DNA of 64,000 bases, from NCBI RefSeq assembly GCF_022539315.1, contig NC_066336.1:2174600-2238599 (forward strand), given 5' to 3'. Positions 1-11,530 of this stretch are shown in pieces. The notes below the pieces were generated by a model. That model was not told the origin of the DNA. It saw only the letters and a list, made by a program, of their open reading frames with translations, and made no database searches. Source of the DNA: Serinus canaria (lineage: Eukaryota > Chordata > Aves > Passeriformes > Fringillidae). Made by a program: the position numbers and the translations under genes. The first letter of the stretch is position 1. Each line of letters opens with the position of its first letter.

Positions 1-620
1 GCTGTGCTTAGGATGCACTCCATTCCCTGGTCCAGAACATTCATGAAGATAAGCAAGACTGGTCCCAGTCCTGAACTCTGGGGAACTCCACCAGTGCCCA
101 GCCCCACAGGGATGTAGTTCATACCCCTTCACTCTCTGGGCCCAGCCATACAGAAGAGTTCACCTGCCCAAGCCCTGAGCAGCCACTTTCTCCAGGAGAA
201 ATGGAGTCAAAGGGTTTACAAAGGTTCAGGCAGAGCCATCCCCAGCCCTTCCCTTATCCACAATGCAGGTCACCTTGTTGTAGAAGGAGATCAGGTTGGT
301 CAGGCAGGATCTGCCTCTCCTAAACACTTGGACTGAGACCCCTGGGTGTCCTGGATGTGGCCACATGATGCCATGGGAGATGGTCTGTTCTACAGCCTTC
401 CACTCCAATGAGGACAGGCTGCAGTCCCCAGATCCAGGTTCTGACCCTCCTTCTAGATGGGCACTACACTTGCAAGCATCCAGTCAAGTGGGACCTTCCT
501 GGTTAGCCAGGGAAATGATGGAAGGTGGCTCAGTGAGCACTTCTGCCAGCTCCTTCAGTGCCCTTGACTGGATCCTACATGGCCCCAGAGACTTGTCTAA
601 GTGGTGTAGTATGTATTTAT
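1..620 (-). repeat. CR1-type LINE fragment (reverse-transcriptase region), antisense
   Basis: Read on the minus strand, this stretch resembles the degenerate reverse-transcriptase ORF of avian CR1 elements. Landmarks on the plus strand are the phrases around 90 (ggggaactccaccagtgccc), 277-300 (gtagaaggagatcaggttgg) and 590-606 (gacttgtctaagtggtg), which recur in bird CR1 copies. The frame is broken throughout, so it is a dead 5'-truncated copy. It runs off the left edge and the right boundary near 620 is approximate. The call rests on memory of the CR1 consensus, not on an alignment. Confidence 0.75.
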
Positions 621-3600
621 AGAAACATTTTTTTATTGTCTTTTACAGTGATGGCTGTAATGTTTTGTGCAAGTTTTTTGTACAAGTCACCTATGCAGTT
701 ATTTTCACTCCTTAGTTGTTCAAGGACCACCACCTTACAATGACCAGCAACACAAATACATGGATTAGGCAGCAGAACAGTGTAGTGTTCCCATATTTTC
801 TGGTGGGGTAGCTCATGACAATGTGCCCATGCTGCTGCATTACACACACACAGCATCAGAGCATGCAGCCAAAACAACCCAAGTGGAGCAGAGCTTTTCC
901 TCACAATGTTTTTTTTCACTCTGTGCCACTCACCACATGACAGCTTCTGACAGAGGAGCAGAACTTGGCAGAGTGCAGCATGGCAGATCTACCCCCCCTT
1001 TCTTTTTTTAGATTTAATTAAAATACCCAAATAAAAGCAGAAGAGACACATATTGACATTACCACGCACTGCACAACGCAGCAGAGCTCACAGCAAACAC
1101 TGATACTCCTCTATTAGCTTTTCTCATCCTCCACACACACCCATATGCCCCTGGGTAGAACACACACAGGTATCAGCAAAATACTGTGACAACCAGACAA
1201 ATAAACCTTTGTGATGAGTGCTGCTGGATGAGTCCCTGCTCTCTCTCCATGCTCCTTCCTCCCCTCTTTATCAGCCAGGAAATTTCAGAATTAAACATTG
1301 TAAAAGTTACAAGGAAAGCATTTTGTAGGCCCTGTTTCTGAAGGTACGGATGGTCACGACAAGCCTGAAAATGCTGTCCTGTAGGACTAAAAAAATCATG
1401 GTTTGATTAAAATACCATAACCTTAAAATGGAAAAAAAAATTGTGCTGTGAGAAATAAAATAGGAAATAAACACAGCAATAAAATAACTGAAATCAACCA
1501 TGGAAATACCAATCTAGTTTCCTCCTAAGCAATGCCTGTTCCACTGACAGGAAGTCCCCCATGATGTTTAGATCCTTGAAGGGCTATCAGTGCTCTGAGT
1601 GTCTGCAGCTCACTCTGCCTGACCCATGACACATGCTTGTTTTCCCAGTTCTTATGCAATGCTTTTTCAATTCGATTTTGAAACACAGCAGGGAAAATTG
1701 TAATGGGGAAAAGAACTGTTTTCACAAAAGGAAGATTTGGAAAGAACAACTTCATCCTCAAGAAAAACAACTCCCACTGAGCCCAGAAATCATGTGGCAA
1801 CTTCTGCTAGACAGAGCCAACACACATCACTCACAGGGCAGGAGAACACAGAACTGCTGCTACCTTTCAGTGGCAGAACCAAAGCACAGTGATTTACAGA
1901 GACATCAGCCAAGTAGAACAATTGATTCCCTCCTCTCTTCCTGAGGATACAACCTGCAGTGAGACCAAACAGATTTTCCCCTGAAGACCACACAGAGTGT
2001 GGTACCTGAAATCTCACAGCCCATATACATTTTTGTGTTTCTAGAAATAATTAAACAGGTCACAAACTTCTAGAGCTGCAGCCTCAGACAGCAAAAAAAA
2101 AAAAAATCTGTTTGACTCCCATGGTTTTAAAAACAAACTTCCCAACAGCAGGACACACTGCCCTTAATTCCTAACAGCCACTTCAGACATATCTAAATAG
2201 ATTAGGACACTTCCTGAACAAAAGACTGAACTTTTTAAACTTCTCTCTGTCAGACAGCAAATCTGCATCACATTAACCACAAAAAAGAGTTATTGATATT
2301 ATGCAGTTCTAAATTCCATTTTCAATAAAAGGTTTGACTCATACATCTCAGAAAGTCACACAGCTAGCACCAGAGGCTACCATGAAATGCACCTATACTG
2401 CTATTAGAGGAACTCTTTCAGTACTCAGTTCAAGGTCCCAGAAGAAGTGAAGATGACAAGTAACAAAATAAACAGCCAGCTTACAGTGTGTTCAGAAGGC
2501 TGATCTGATCTGTGCAGTGCTGTGGGGGTCTGAAGAGGCAATATTTGATCATCAAGGACAGCTTCCCCAAACACAAGAGCCCAGTCCAGCCCAAGAGGCA
2601 AGAAAATGAGCAAATGCAGTGGGAGGACACTTTGGCTGGACAGATGAGGCCGAGCAAACTAGAATGAGACTGACTTGTAAAATCCCAGAAATGGAATTAC
2701 ACATAGTAGTGCATTCTATACAGAAATAGGAACCATCAGCCAAGGTTTAAAGCTACCACATGCTTTATGTGAAGTTCCAGCTGGTGAATCTCAGGGAAAC
2801 AGCACTGTCAGTATTCAAACACAACCAAGAAACATTTCAAGACACAGCAGGAAGCTCCTGAGATGCAAGAATAGTGCTCTGGTCAAGTCTTAACTCAGGA
2901 GAGACCCATCTGCTGCAGAACTGAACTGTTCCATCACCTCTGAAATTAGGCTAGACATACCCTTAACCCCAAATAAAAGTCCATTTAAGAGATGGAAAGA
3001 GTCCCCATGACAATATTGTATTATTTTTCTAAATACAGGCCTTGTTTTTAGTTAGCTTGCTCAGTTACAGGACTGATGGGTGACAACCTGGAAAGACAGG
3101 GCAGTGATTGGGGTGAATCACAGTGACACCATACCCTGAAGAGGCTGCTGTGCCCTGCTGTGTCACAGCACTCTCCTAAACATCGTGTTGGGTATCAGGA
3201 GGAGATTCCAGCCCTTGCAACATCACCTTCACTGAGGCTCTGGAGGCAGCTGCAAGAAGAAAGAAAGGATTTGAAGTTACTCCTTCAGATACTGGAGTGC
3301 CTCCAGTCATGGCATCTGCACAAACTATCCCAGAATCACTGCTAGAGAGGGGCCACCAGAGAATACTGCTGAAGAGATGCTGGCTTGCAGCCCTTTAACC
3401 AAGTACAGGAAAAAATTCTAGACAAATCAGGATGAAATAAAGGAAGTAAATTGAGGGTAAAAAAATGCAAGAAAAAGCTGAAAAATACCATCCTCAATGT
3501 ATAACCAACCAGTGAGTGATGCTGGTCATGGTATAGGGGCAAAAACCACTCCCAAATTCCTGTAAGAAGATGCTGTCTGGAGATGGGTGGTCTGTAGACA

Positions 3601-5149
3601 CTGCTTGGTGCAAGAACACACATAAAATACCAGTTGTAAAGTCCTGACATAATTCTATTTCAGGCTCAAAAGTTTCCACACCTCTCCATCTTGGCAGATC
3701 CTTCTCCAATCACAGGGTTTTGCAGACCCAGTAAAAGTTTTATCAAGCATCCGTTTTCTAAGAGCAGATTTCAGGGGAAAAAAGAGCAGAGACTTGTCAA
3801 AAGGGGAAAAAAATAACCCTACTTCTGCTCACTGAGAGTACAGGCATGGAGCTACTCACATCCCAGTATTATCTGCTTTATGCCTTGAGCACCTTGTGTA
3901 GAGCATAGCTTGCACACAGGCACACACTACTTGCCTGACTTTAAGTTCAATTAAAGTATTTCAGTATATTTTATCTAGCTTTATGTTTAGACATCTATAA
4001 CCACCTTTTGGTACAAAGAAGTGAGGAAATTGTACATTAATCTACTGTAGAGGGGCTCCAACTCATTCATACAGCACATGGAAACCCATTTATAGTGTCC
4101 TCTGACATATTCAACTCAAAATTCATTCAACATCTGGATATTTCCGGGGCAAAGATCTGAGAAGTTACAAATGCTTCCTACAGCTATTGCATACATCCAT
4201 GAGAGATTTTCAAATAAACTATTTGAAAAGCAGCAGTCTTCCAATCAGATGTGCTGCACAACCCAACAATACACAGTTCTCCAAGTGCCACAACTGCTGC
4301 TGAGGCAAGAGCTGAGGAGGAGACAAAAGTTGCAGGCAAACACTGCAGGAATTGCAGCAGCTTGGAAACTGCAGGACCTCGAGCTCAGGACGTTTCAAAC
4401 AGAGCAGGGAGAATGTACCAGCAGATCACTGCTTGTGTGGCAAAAGCTGGATGGGAGAACCCCACAAGTAAGAGGGATTGCACCATGAGGTGACAAGGAA
4501 AGTCCCTCAAACACAGTAGGTTCAGCCCAACAAGCCTGTAGGTTTGTAGGCTGATATAAGCACTAAGTTCATGCATTTTTAAAAGTAACTTATTATGAAA
4601 CCACTGACTTCAGGCACATGAATTGTGATACTTAACTAAACATACCTTAATCAGCTTCCAGAGTTTAAGATAATCCACAACAGACAAAACTGAAGGAAAC
4701 CAAACAAGTGGCAGATAAGATTTTTATGATTATCATTATCTCCATCAGTATGTTGCCTGTTAATTACCAGTTGGAGGTTACTACACTACAGATTAAGTGC
4801 ATCACAGAACCAGAGCTAGCTCCATTCAGAAAGCAAACTCCACCATGACTCTTTGTTTGATATTTCATCAAAAGGGCTACGGCTATGTTCTATTAAGGAC
4901 TAACTCTAGTCTGGAAACCATTCAGCCACACCATGCTGCACAGCAACCAACCTAACAAGGCATTCTGTGCTGGACTTGGCTGTACGTACAGCTCCAACAA
5001 CTCTGCACAGCATCCCCAGAACCAGGAACATCCAGCAGAGCCCACGTGGATCCAACCTCGCTTGAGAAGCCCAAACCCAGCCCAAACATCCTATGAGAGT
5101 GCACAAGCTCCAGCATAAGCAGCTAAACCCACCCAAGAGCGATGCAGGT
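621..5149. other. Noncoding stretch, probably intron 1 of EYA3
   Basis: I see no recognisable exon here on either strand. ORFs are short and lack familiar motifs, and base composition is ordinary with short A runs (for example near 2092-2105). If the CpG island at 5150-5960 is the EYA3 promoter, this lies in the large first intron of that gene on the minus strand. I looked for the N-terminal EYA3 coding exon and did not find it. Confidence 0.4.
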
Positions 5150-5960
5150 GTGCTGAACCGTGCCCTGGGGAAGCCGGCACTGCCTGCGCCCGGTCCCGGG
5201 AGCCGCGGTCGCCCCCGCGGCCATCTACCGAGCCCCGGGCAGGCCGCGGGGCCGGCTTTGCGTCCCCCTGTCCGCTCCTCAGCGCCTGGGCGAGCCCAGG
5301 GAGCCGGGCAGTGTCCCCTGCCCCTCCTGCCTTTCTCCCAGCCCTTCCGCGCATCAGCAGCGGCGAAGAAGCCGGGACAGCCGGGCACGCCCCGCCGGGC
5401 TGGGTGGGGGGCGGCCAGGCAAGGTCCAGCCCCGCGCCGCCGGTGCTGCCGCGGCCGCTCGGGCCCGCGCTCCGGCGGAGCAGGGGCAGGAGCGCACGCT
5501 GAGCACACGAGTCGGCCTCGCCGCCCGCGGCCTCCTAGCCCCGGCCCGCCGGTGCCAGCCCGAGCCCGCGAACAGCACCGGGGGCTCCGGGAGTGCTCCG
5601 TGCGCAGGGCCCGAGCAGGTTCTTACCGAGAGGCGGCTCCGGAGGCGGGCCCGGGGCCCGCAGCGGACATGGCAGCGGGGCCCGCGCTCCCCGCCCGCCG
5701 CCGGAACAGAGCGCGGCGCCGGCAGTGGCGTCACTGCCCGCCCGGCCGGGGCGGGGCCGCTGCCGTGAGGGAGCCGGGCCCTCTGTGGGTCTGGGCGCTG
5801 TGGCGGCCCCTCACTCACTGTCCCGAGTATATTTAAATAGAGGGGGGCCCGGCCGGGTGCCACCCAAGCCGCTCCATCACCGCCCTCAGCCGGGCAGGGC
5901 AGAGCAAACAGAACGAAAGGCTGGGGGCGCGAGAGAAGGGCAGGAGAGATGTCTCACCCA
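5150..5960 (-). promoter_or_regulatory. EYA3: CpG island promoter, probably of EYA3 (minus strand)
   Basis: GC content and CpG density rise sharply at about 5150 and fall near 5960, as in a CpG-island promoter. A TATA-like palindromic AT block (tatatttaaata) sits alone inside the GC-rich DNA at 5828-5839. Read on the minus strand it would place a start site near 5800. A minus-strand splice donor follows at 5626. In human, EYA3 is the next gene beyond PTAFR and is transcribed the same way, away from PTAFR. That makes EYA3 the best candidate. No EYA3 coding sequence lies in the window, so the assignment is synteny plus inference; another gene, or a plus-strand transcript, is possible. Confidence 0.5.
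5627..5805 (-). other. EYA3: Putative noncoding first exon, EYA3-like
   Basis: On the minus strand the sequence reads ...GCCTCTCG then GTAAGAAC, a near-consensus donor with GT at 5626-5625, so a first exon would end at 5627. The 5' end near 5805 is a guess, taken about 30 bases downstream of the TATA-like block. EYA3 has a noncoding first exon in mammals, which fits the absence of a convincing coding frame. Transcript data would decide this. Confidence 0.35.
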
Positions 5961-8900
5961 GTACCGGTACGGCAGACATGGCCCGGCTGGGGGAATCCGC
6001 TTAATTTATTGCGAGATAAATCAGAGTACAGTTACGAGAAATAGACCCACAACTTAATCCCCCAGCCCTGCGGGTATGCCGGACTCGGCTGTATTGCCGA
6101 TTCTTTCCCTCCCCCCCACAGCCTTGCAGGGCATCCCACGCTCCTCCCTCAAGGGATGGACTCCTCAGGATTTTCCCCGCTCCAGCGTGGGGTATTTCCC
6201 ACGGGGTCAGTCTCCCAGGAGCAGCAGCTCCACTCGGGTCCCCCGTGGGCTCACAAGTCCTGCCAGGACCCTGCTCCAGCACGGGCTTCCCACGCGGTCC
6301 CAGCTGCTCCGGCCTGGGCTCCTCCGGGGGCTGCCGGGGCATCTCTGCGCCCCTGCCCACCGTGGGTTGCAGGGCAATCTCAGCCCGGAGAGGGTCCTGC
6401 CCTCCTTCCCCACCGATACTGGGCTCTTTCCCATATTCTCTATTCTCTTTTCTTTGGCTGTGCATTGCTCATATGCAACAAGTGTTTTGCCTTTTTTATT
6501 AGGTTATACCAAAGGTGCTGCCATTGTCACTGATGTGCTTGGGTCCGCCTTGGAGCCGAATGGTTTTGGCTTCACGGGACACGGGGAAAGCTTCAGAGAG
6601 CTTGGCACAGAAACCAGCCCTGCAGCCCTCCGCACTGCCTGCCTCCTCTGTCACAGCCTGGCCCTGCAAACCCAGGGCGTTAAAATGGTTTGTCACATCA
6701 CAGCCACACAATTGATCTGTCTAAATTTCCCATATGCAAGCCAGAGAGTTCAGGGGGTTTTGTCTGTTTGGTTTTTGGAGAGCTAAAGCAGATTTTTCAG
6801 AAGTTGCTTCCTATCTGAAATTATTTCTTTCCCTTTCCTTTTAGCAGGTAGAAGTTTGCTGAGCCTTTAATTTCACCCCTCCCAGGAGTTCATGTGATGG
6901 CTTAAAAAAAAAAGAAGAGACATTGAATCTGTTTCAGTGTGGTACCAAGACTTTCCAAGTATAAACACAGAAAGATGGGAAGGTGGGAAAAGTTAAAGGG
7001 CAAAACACTTGGAGAACACACTTTATTTAAAAGAACTTTTGAGAATCCATTTCATTGCAAGGTAAAGCAGAGTAATGCAACATTGCAGTAAGAACAAGAA
7101 AGTATTTCCAGGAACAGAAGTAGCAGCTTAGTCTGTATTTTAGAAATGCAATTTTACTGACTATTTAGCATAACATCTCCTGAAGTGGCCTTGGGGCTTT
7201 TCTCTCTGCTTATCCTTTTCCTCAGATGCAAGTTTATGTTTGTTCCCTGAGCCCACAGTGCTTGCTGTGGAATGAAGGCTGTTACGTACCGGTGGTAAAG
7301 AGCTAAACTGTAAACTCTTGCAAGCTTTCCAAGAATCAGTGGAAGATCATGCCAGCTTTCCATGTAAAAATCCTTTCCATTTCCTCCAAGAGTTGCCAAA
7401 CTCCATCTCTCAGGGCTTTAGGGTCTGTGAAATGAGAGCTCCACTATTGCTGGGAGCCAAGGGGGGAAAGCAGGTCCCTCCCTCTGCCAGCTGAGAGCTC
7501 CTTATCCAGAATGTGCTCACAGAACAGTGCAGAAACAGAGGCAGATTCTGGGTTTTGAATTACAGAAATTGCTCCCTTGCTGTGTGCTGTGGCTCTGCAG
7601 ATTCAGGGTGCATCTTTGAAGGTGTCTGAGGAGCATGAGGCACTGGCAAGTGTTTGTTTTGGGTGGCTATTACTGGAGCAGAGCCCAGGACAAGGAGGAA
7701 GATGCACTCTTATTGTGATCAGACTCTTTCCTCTGGCACTGGGCCTGGAGTGCAGGGCTGGCCCTAAAATGGCCTTAGAAAAATAAACATCCTAGTTCTT
7801 TTCCTTACTGGAACAAATAAGGACAAAATCTGCCTGAGGAGCTCCAGAGGATACATCTGAAGGACCTGTATCTCCACTGGCAAAGCAGTACAAATATTGG
7901 TCCTGTCTTTAAAAAGGCTTGAGCTTATCTCTCCTGTTCTTGGGCAGGTGTGGAAGGGCTGCTGTCCTGCACATGAATAACTGGTGTCAAAGGTCAGATA
8001 CACTGTTCCTGTCATCAACAGGCTAGGACATTTAGGGAACCAACAACTGTTGTGAAAACAAGTAAGTTCCCTGCCCAATTTCCTGTGCTAGATTGAGCAA
8101 TTTGGGTCAGAAAAGGAACCCCAAGTGTCTCATGACTGGTAAGAGAACTCAGCACCCATGGAAAACCACTTGGCCCTGGGCCCCAGTGGACTGCAGCCAG
8201 CCCTGGGCAAGGAGTGTGTGAATTATTTCTCTGTCAAGTGTCCTGACCTAACACCTCACTTACTGTAGATCAAGAACTAGTCAGCTTCAACAGGATGGAG
8301 GAAAAAATAATGTAATGGCTATAATCCTAAATTAAATAAATAAGTACAAATATACAGAAGCATTTTAAGCTGTTTTTCCTTATCATAATGCCCATGCTGA
8401 CAGTAGCCCTCTGTTATCTGGAGCCTCCTGAGCAAGACTGGGTGTCTGCAGTCAGTCAGAAATTACTAAACTGAGTGCATGAGGCCACTGGCTGGCCAGT
8501 TCTGCTTTCACACAGGAAGCCAGGGCAGACCATAGTGCCCTTTGGCAATAATGCTGATCTGGTGGAGGGTGGGGGGAGGTGGAGATGTGCTGAGGGACTG
8601 CCAATTTCTCTTCCCTTCCTTCCTTACTTTACTGACCCAAGATTTAGAAGCAAAGATTCATAATACTTGCTCCCAGACATCTGTCAAGTTTGGATCCCAG
8701 CAGACCGTGTGAGCTGCTAAGAAGGGATGAAGGGATCAGAGGTGCAGATCTCTGACAGGACTTGAGGAATTCCATGGACTATGTCTCTTACAGCCACTCA
8801 AGAGCTTCATTAGCTCAGACTCTCTTCACCAGACCATATAAGCTGCTTAGAAGAGCCACCTGATGATACTCAGAGCTCCATCTGTTCTTCCAGGTCTTTT

Positions 8901-9313
8901 AGAAGTCCTTTACAGCTCTGATACTGGATCCATTGAGAGCTGGGCAGGCAGAAGAGCAAGGATTGTGCTGTCTGGACTCACACAATGGGTTATTTTGGTA
9001 CACTCAGCTTCTAGCTGCTCACTGCAGAGGTTCAGTGACACACTTCTTTCATGTTAAAGCAGTCATCTGAGCTATTCTCAGTGTCCATGAGAACACCAGC
9101 CTGGACAGAAGGAGCTTTGCTGCCAGATTGCTGCAGGTTCCAGTTCTGCCCTTTGCAAGTGACAGAAGAAAGGAGCATCCATTCTTCTGTCTAACGGGAA
9201 AAAGAAAATGTAAAATCCTGGTCCTCTGTTGTGTCCCTCAGTGCCTCTTCTTGAGGAAAGATGAGTGAATAATTCCCACCTCTCCGTGTGCAATCAGAAA
9301 ACACCAAGTGGCC
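5961..9313. other. Intergenic stretch and presumed PTAFR 3' UTR
   Basis: No coding exon is recognisable. The right part, from 9313 down to about 7000, is probably the 3' UTR of PTAFR: the stop codon is at 9314-9316, and the first AATAAA I find on the minus strand is at 7023-7028. The left part, 5961 to about 7000, holds moderately GC-rich, non-repetitive DNA beside the CpG island. I found nothing specific in it. Confidence 0.4.
7023..7028 (-). other. PTAFR: Candidate PTAFR poly(A) signal
   Basis: Plus-strand tttatt reads AATAAA on the minus strand and is followed by a GT-rich stretch (GTGTGTTCTCC), as expected of a cleavage site. It would give a 3' UTR of about 2.3 kb. An ATTAAA near 6867 is an alternative. 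Confidence 0.4.
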
Positions 9314-10381
9314 CTAACAGATCCCAACAGCATCCTCTTGGTGAACAGTGCCCTCAATCATTGTATCAGTTGTTTGCCTGGAGCATTTGCGACTCCCTTT
9401 CATGCTTTTCAGTTTCTCTGAAACGTGCTTCTGAAACTTCTTGGTGAGGAAGCAGTAGATGATCGGGTCCAACACACAGTTCGTGCTCAAGAGGCACAAA
9501 GTCACCTGGTGAGCATCGTTGAGCTGTTGGCGCAGCTGACAGTTCTCCTTCTTCCACTGCTCCAGAACAGTCAGAGTCCAGGGCAGGTGCACGATGTGGT
9601 GGGGCACAAAGCTGATGATGAACACAGCCAGCACTGTGCACACCATCCACAGGGCCCTTTGCTTGACGTGAGCGCTCTTCCGTGGGTGCTCTGACTTGGA
9701 GAACAGGGTCCTGATAATGACAATGTTCCAACCCAGTATCAAAAGGAAAATGATATAGAAGAGGATGCAGATGAGGACGTGAATGGCGAGAACAGCTGAA
9801 ACACCACTCGTGGTGTCGTAGCGCTCAAAGCACCGCGTGAAATTCCTGGAGTCCACCTCCTCCTGATTGGTATTATTGTCAAAAAGGTAGTACAAAGAGC
9901 TGCCCACTATTATGATCCAGATGGCTGCTGATAGGTAGATCCCTCTTCTCTGGGTGGTCAGCTGAGCAGCTTTAATAGGATTAGTCACAGCTTGGTAACG
10001 GTTGTATGTGATGACCATCAGAAAGGCAACAGAAGTGTAGGTATTGACAAAAAAAAACCAGCCAGCCACATTACAGAGGAACTCAGGCATGATCCAGTCT
10101 CCATGGTTGTGGTAGTAAACAATCCACATTGGCATTGTAATTAAGAAGAGCAAGTCAGCTACTGTCAGGTTCACCATGAATATCTTGATTTCATTGAGTT
10201 TCTTGGTGGGGTAAATACGGCTGAAAATCCAGAGGACATAGCAGTTGGCCACAAAGCCTAGAATGAAAATAATGCTGTAGAAAACAGTGAAGAGGCTGTA
10301 GCGAAACTCAGAGTCTATGTGGCATGAAATGTAGAAATAAGCACTGCCTTCTGCACCTCCTTTGCCTTTTCCAGACATCAT
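9314..10381 (-). CDS. PTAFR: Platelet-activating factor receptor (class A GPCR)
   Basis: Intact uninterrupted coding exon of 355 codons for a seven-helix receptor that binds the phospholipid mediator PAF at the plasma membrane and signals through G proteins in leukocytes and platelets. Approximate helices: TM1 31-54, TM2 66-90, TM3 103-127, TM4 148-168, TM5 196-224, TM6 243-268, TM7 290-312. Cys103 and Cys184 are placed for the TM3-ECL2 disulfide. The TM3 end reads NRY (127-129) rather than DRY, as in mammalian PAFR. TM6 has FVPHH (258-262) and TM7 has DPIIY (305-309). ECL2 carries a possible N-glycosylation site, NFT (180-182). The tail keeps KCSRQTTDT, a Cys plus Ser/Thr cluster. The segment from HIDSEFRY (21-28) onward aligns with human from memory. 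The first 20 residues differ and make the protein about 13 longer than the human 342. Two adjacent ATGs (10379-10381 and 10376-10378) can serve as the start. Confidence 0.96.
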   Translation of the reverse strand: MMSGKGKGGAEGSAYFYISCHIDSEFRYSLFTVFYSIIFILGFVANCYVLWIFSRIYPTKKLNEIKIFMVNLTVADLLFLITMPMWIVYYHNHGDWIMPEFLCNVAGWFFFVNTYTSVAFLMVITYNRYQAVTNPIKAAQLTTQRRGIYLSAAIWIIIVGSSLYYLFDNNTNQEEVDSRNFTRCFERYDTTSGVSAVLAIHVLICILFYIIFLLILGWNIVIIRTLFSKSEHPRKSAHVKQRALWMVCTVLAVFIISFVPHHIVHLPWTLTVLEQWKKENCQLRQQLNDAHQVTLCLLSTNCVLDPIIYCFLTKKFQKHVSEKLKSMKGSRKCSRQTTDTMIEGTVHQEDAVGIC

Positions 10382-10435
10382 GGTGTTGAGTGGCCACGTC
10401 TGAAGCTCAGTTTCCTGGCACAGTTTTCTTCTTAC
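10382..10435 (-). other. PTAFR: PTAFR 5' UTR part of the coding exon, with splice acceptor
   Basis: On the minus strand a pyrimidine-rich stretch ends in TATTTATAG at 10437-10436, followed by GTAAGAAG at 10435. This gives 54 bases of 5' UTR before the first ATG. Mammalian PTAFR likewise has upstream noncoding exons spliced to a single coding exon. I could not identify those exons in the DNA to the right. Confidence 0.5.
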
Positions 10436-10924
10436 CTATAAATAGACAGCAGAAATCAAGATCATTGGTTTGGCACCATTGCTAAGCCAAACCCCACTTT
10501 TCTTTATCAGTTGTCTATGACCAAAGGAGTTCTGCTGATGCCTTGGCTCCAGCCAGACACCTGCCCTGTCTCCTTGGTCTTCCCTTTGATCCCATTCCCA
10601 CAGCATACAAACCTCTGTGTCTTCATCCAGCATTGCTTGCTGCAGTGAGGTCTCAGATTACTCATCTCTAATCTTAAAATACTTTCCTGCATGAAAGTTC
10701 TCTGATAAAAGTAATCTGTTACACTTCCCTGTCTCAAGCTTCTTAATCTTTTACTAGAATCAGGCGTGTTTTCTATGACTAATCCTCTCCCTGCATGTGG
10801 TTCTTCTTTCTTCCCCTGCCACCTCCCCCATGCCCCTATCACCCACCACAGTTCCTGATACTTTTTAACTTCTTTACAGTTATTTTAAAGAATTCCAGAT
10901 GTGAGACAATATGTGGTAAAAATC

Positions 10925-11530
10925 TCTCCCAGAACCCCAGAGAGTTGGGGTTGAAAAGACCTCAGGAGATCACCTGGCCCAGCCCCTGCTGAGGCAGATT
11001 ATCCTGAGCAGGTTGTGCAGGAGGGCATCCAGGCAGGGTTATAATAACTCCAGGGAAGGAGAATCCAGAGCTCCTGTAGGCAGCCTGTTCCAGGGCTCTG
11101 TCACCCTCACAGATAAGAAGTTTTCCTCATATTCACTTGGGACTTCCTGTGTTTCAGTTTATGCCTGGTGACCACGTCCTGCTGCTGGGCACCACTGAAG
11201 AGTCTGGCCTTGTTCTCCTGACCCCTCCCTGCAGACAGAGGCAGGAATGAGGTCCCCTCTCAGATGTCTCTTCTCAAGGCTGAACAGCCCCAGCACCCTC
11301 AGCCTTTCCTCACCAGAGAGATGCTGCAGTCCCTTCATCATCTTTGCAGCCTCTACTGGACCCACTCCAGGAGCTCCATGTCTAATTATAGACTGAGGAG
11401 CCCAGGAGTGGCCACTGCACTCCAGATATGGCCTCACCTGGGCTGAGTAGAGGGGCAGGATCACTTTCCTCACTTGCTGCTCCTGCCTCAAAACGTTCTG
11501 GATCCTCCCCAGCAGCAGGCAGTGCCAGGA
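10925..11530 (-). repeat. CR1 LINE 3'-end fragment, antisense
   Basis: The plus strand opens with gagagttggggttgaaaaga (10939-10958), the reverse complement of the CR1 3' tail. It continues with the usual antisense CR1 phrases: cctgttccagggctctgtcaccctcac near 11083-11110, gaagttttcctcatattcac near 11117-11136, and gaacagccccagcaccctcagcctttcctc near 11281-11311. It is a 5'-truncated, inactive copy upstream of PTAFR. The border near 11530 is soft. Confidence 0.85.

Noticed and set aside
5093..5836. Long overlapping ORFs in the first CpG island (247 and 202 codons plus, 200 and 169 minus)
   Set aside because: High GC removes stop codons in all frames. The peptides are Ala/Arg/Pro/Gly low-complexity and open on both strands at once.
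9366..9731. 121-codon minus ORF and 89-codon plus ORF inside PTAFR
   Set aside because: They overlap the receptor coding sequence in other frames or antisense, with no independent features.
11159..11491. 110-codon minus ORF in the CR1 fragment
   Set aside because: It is a remnant frame of a dead LINE, not a host gene.
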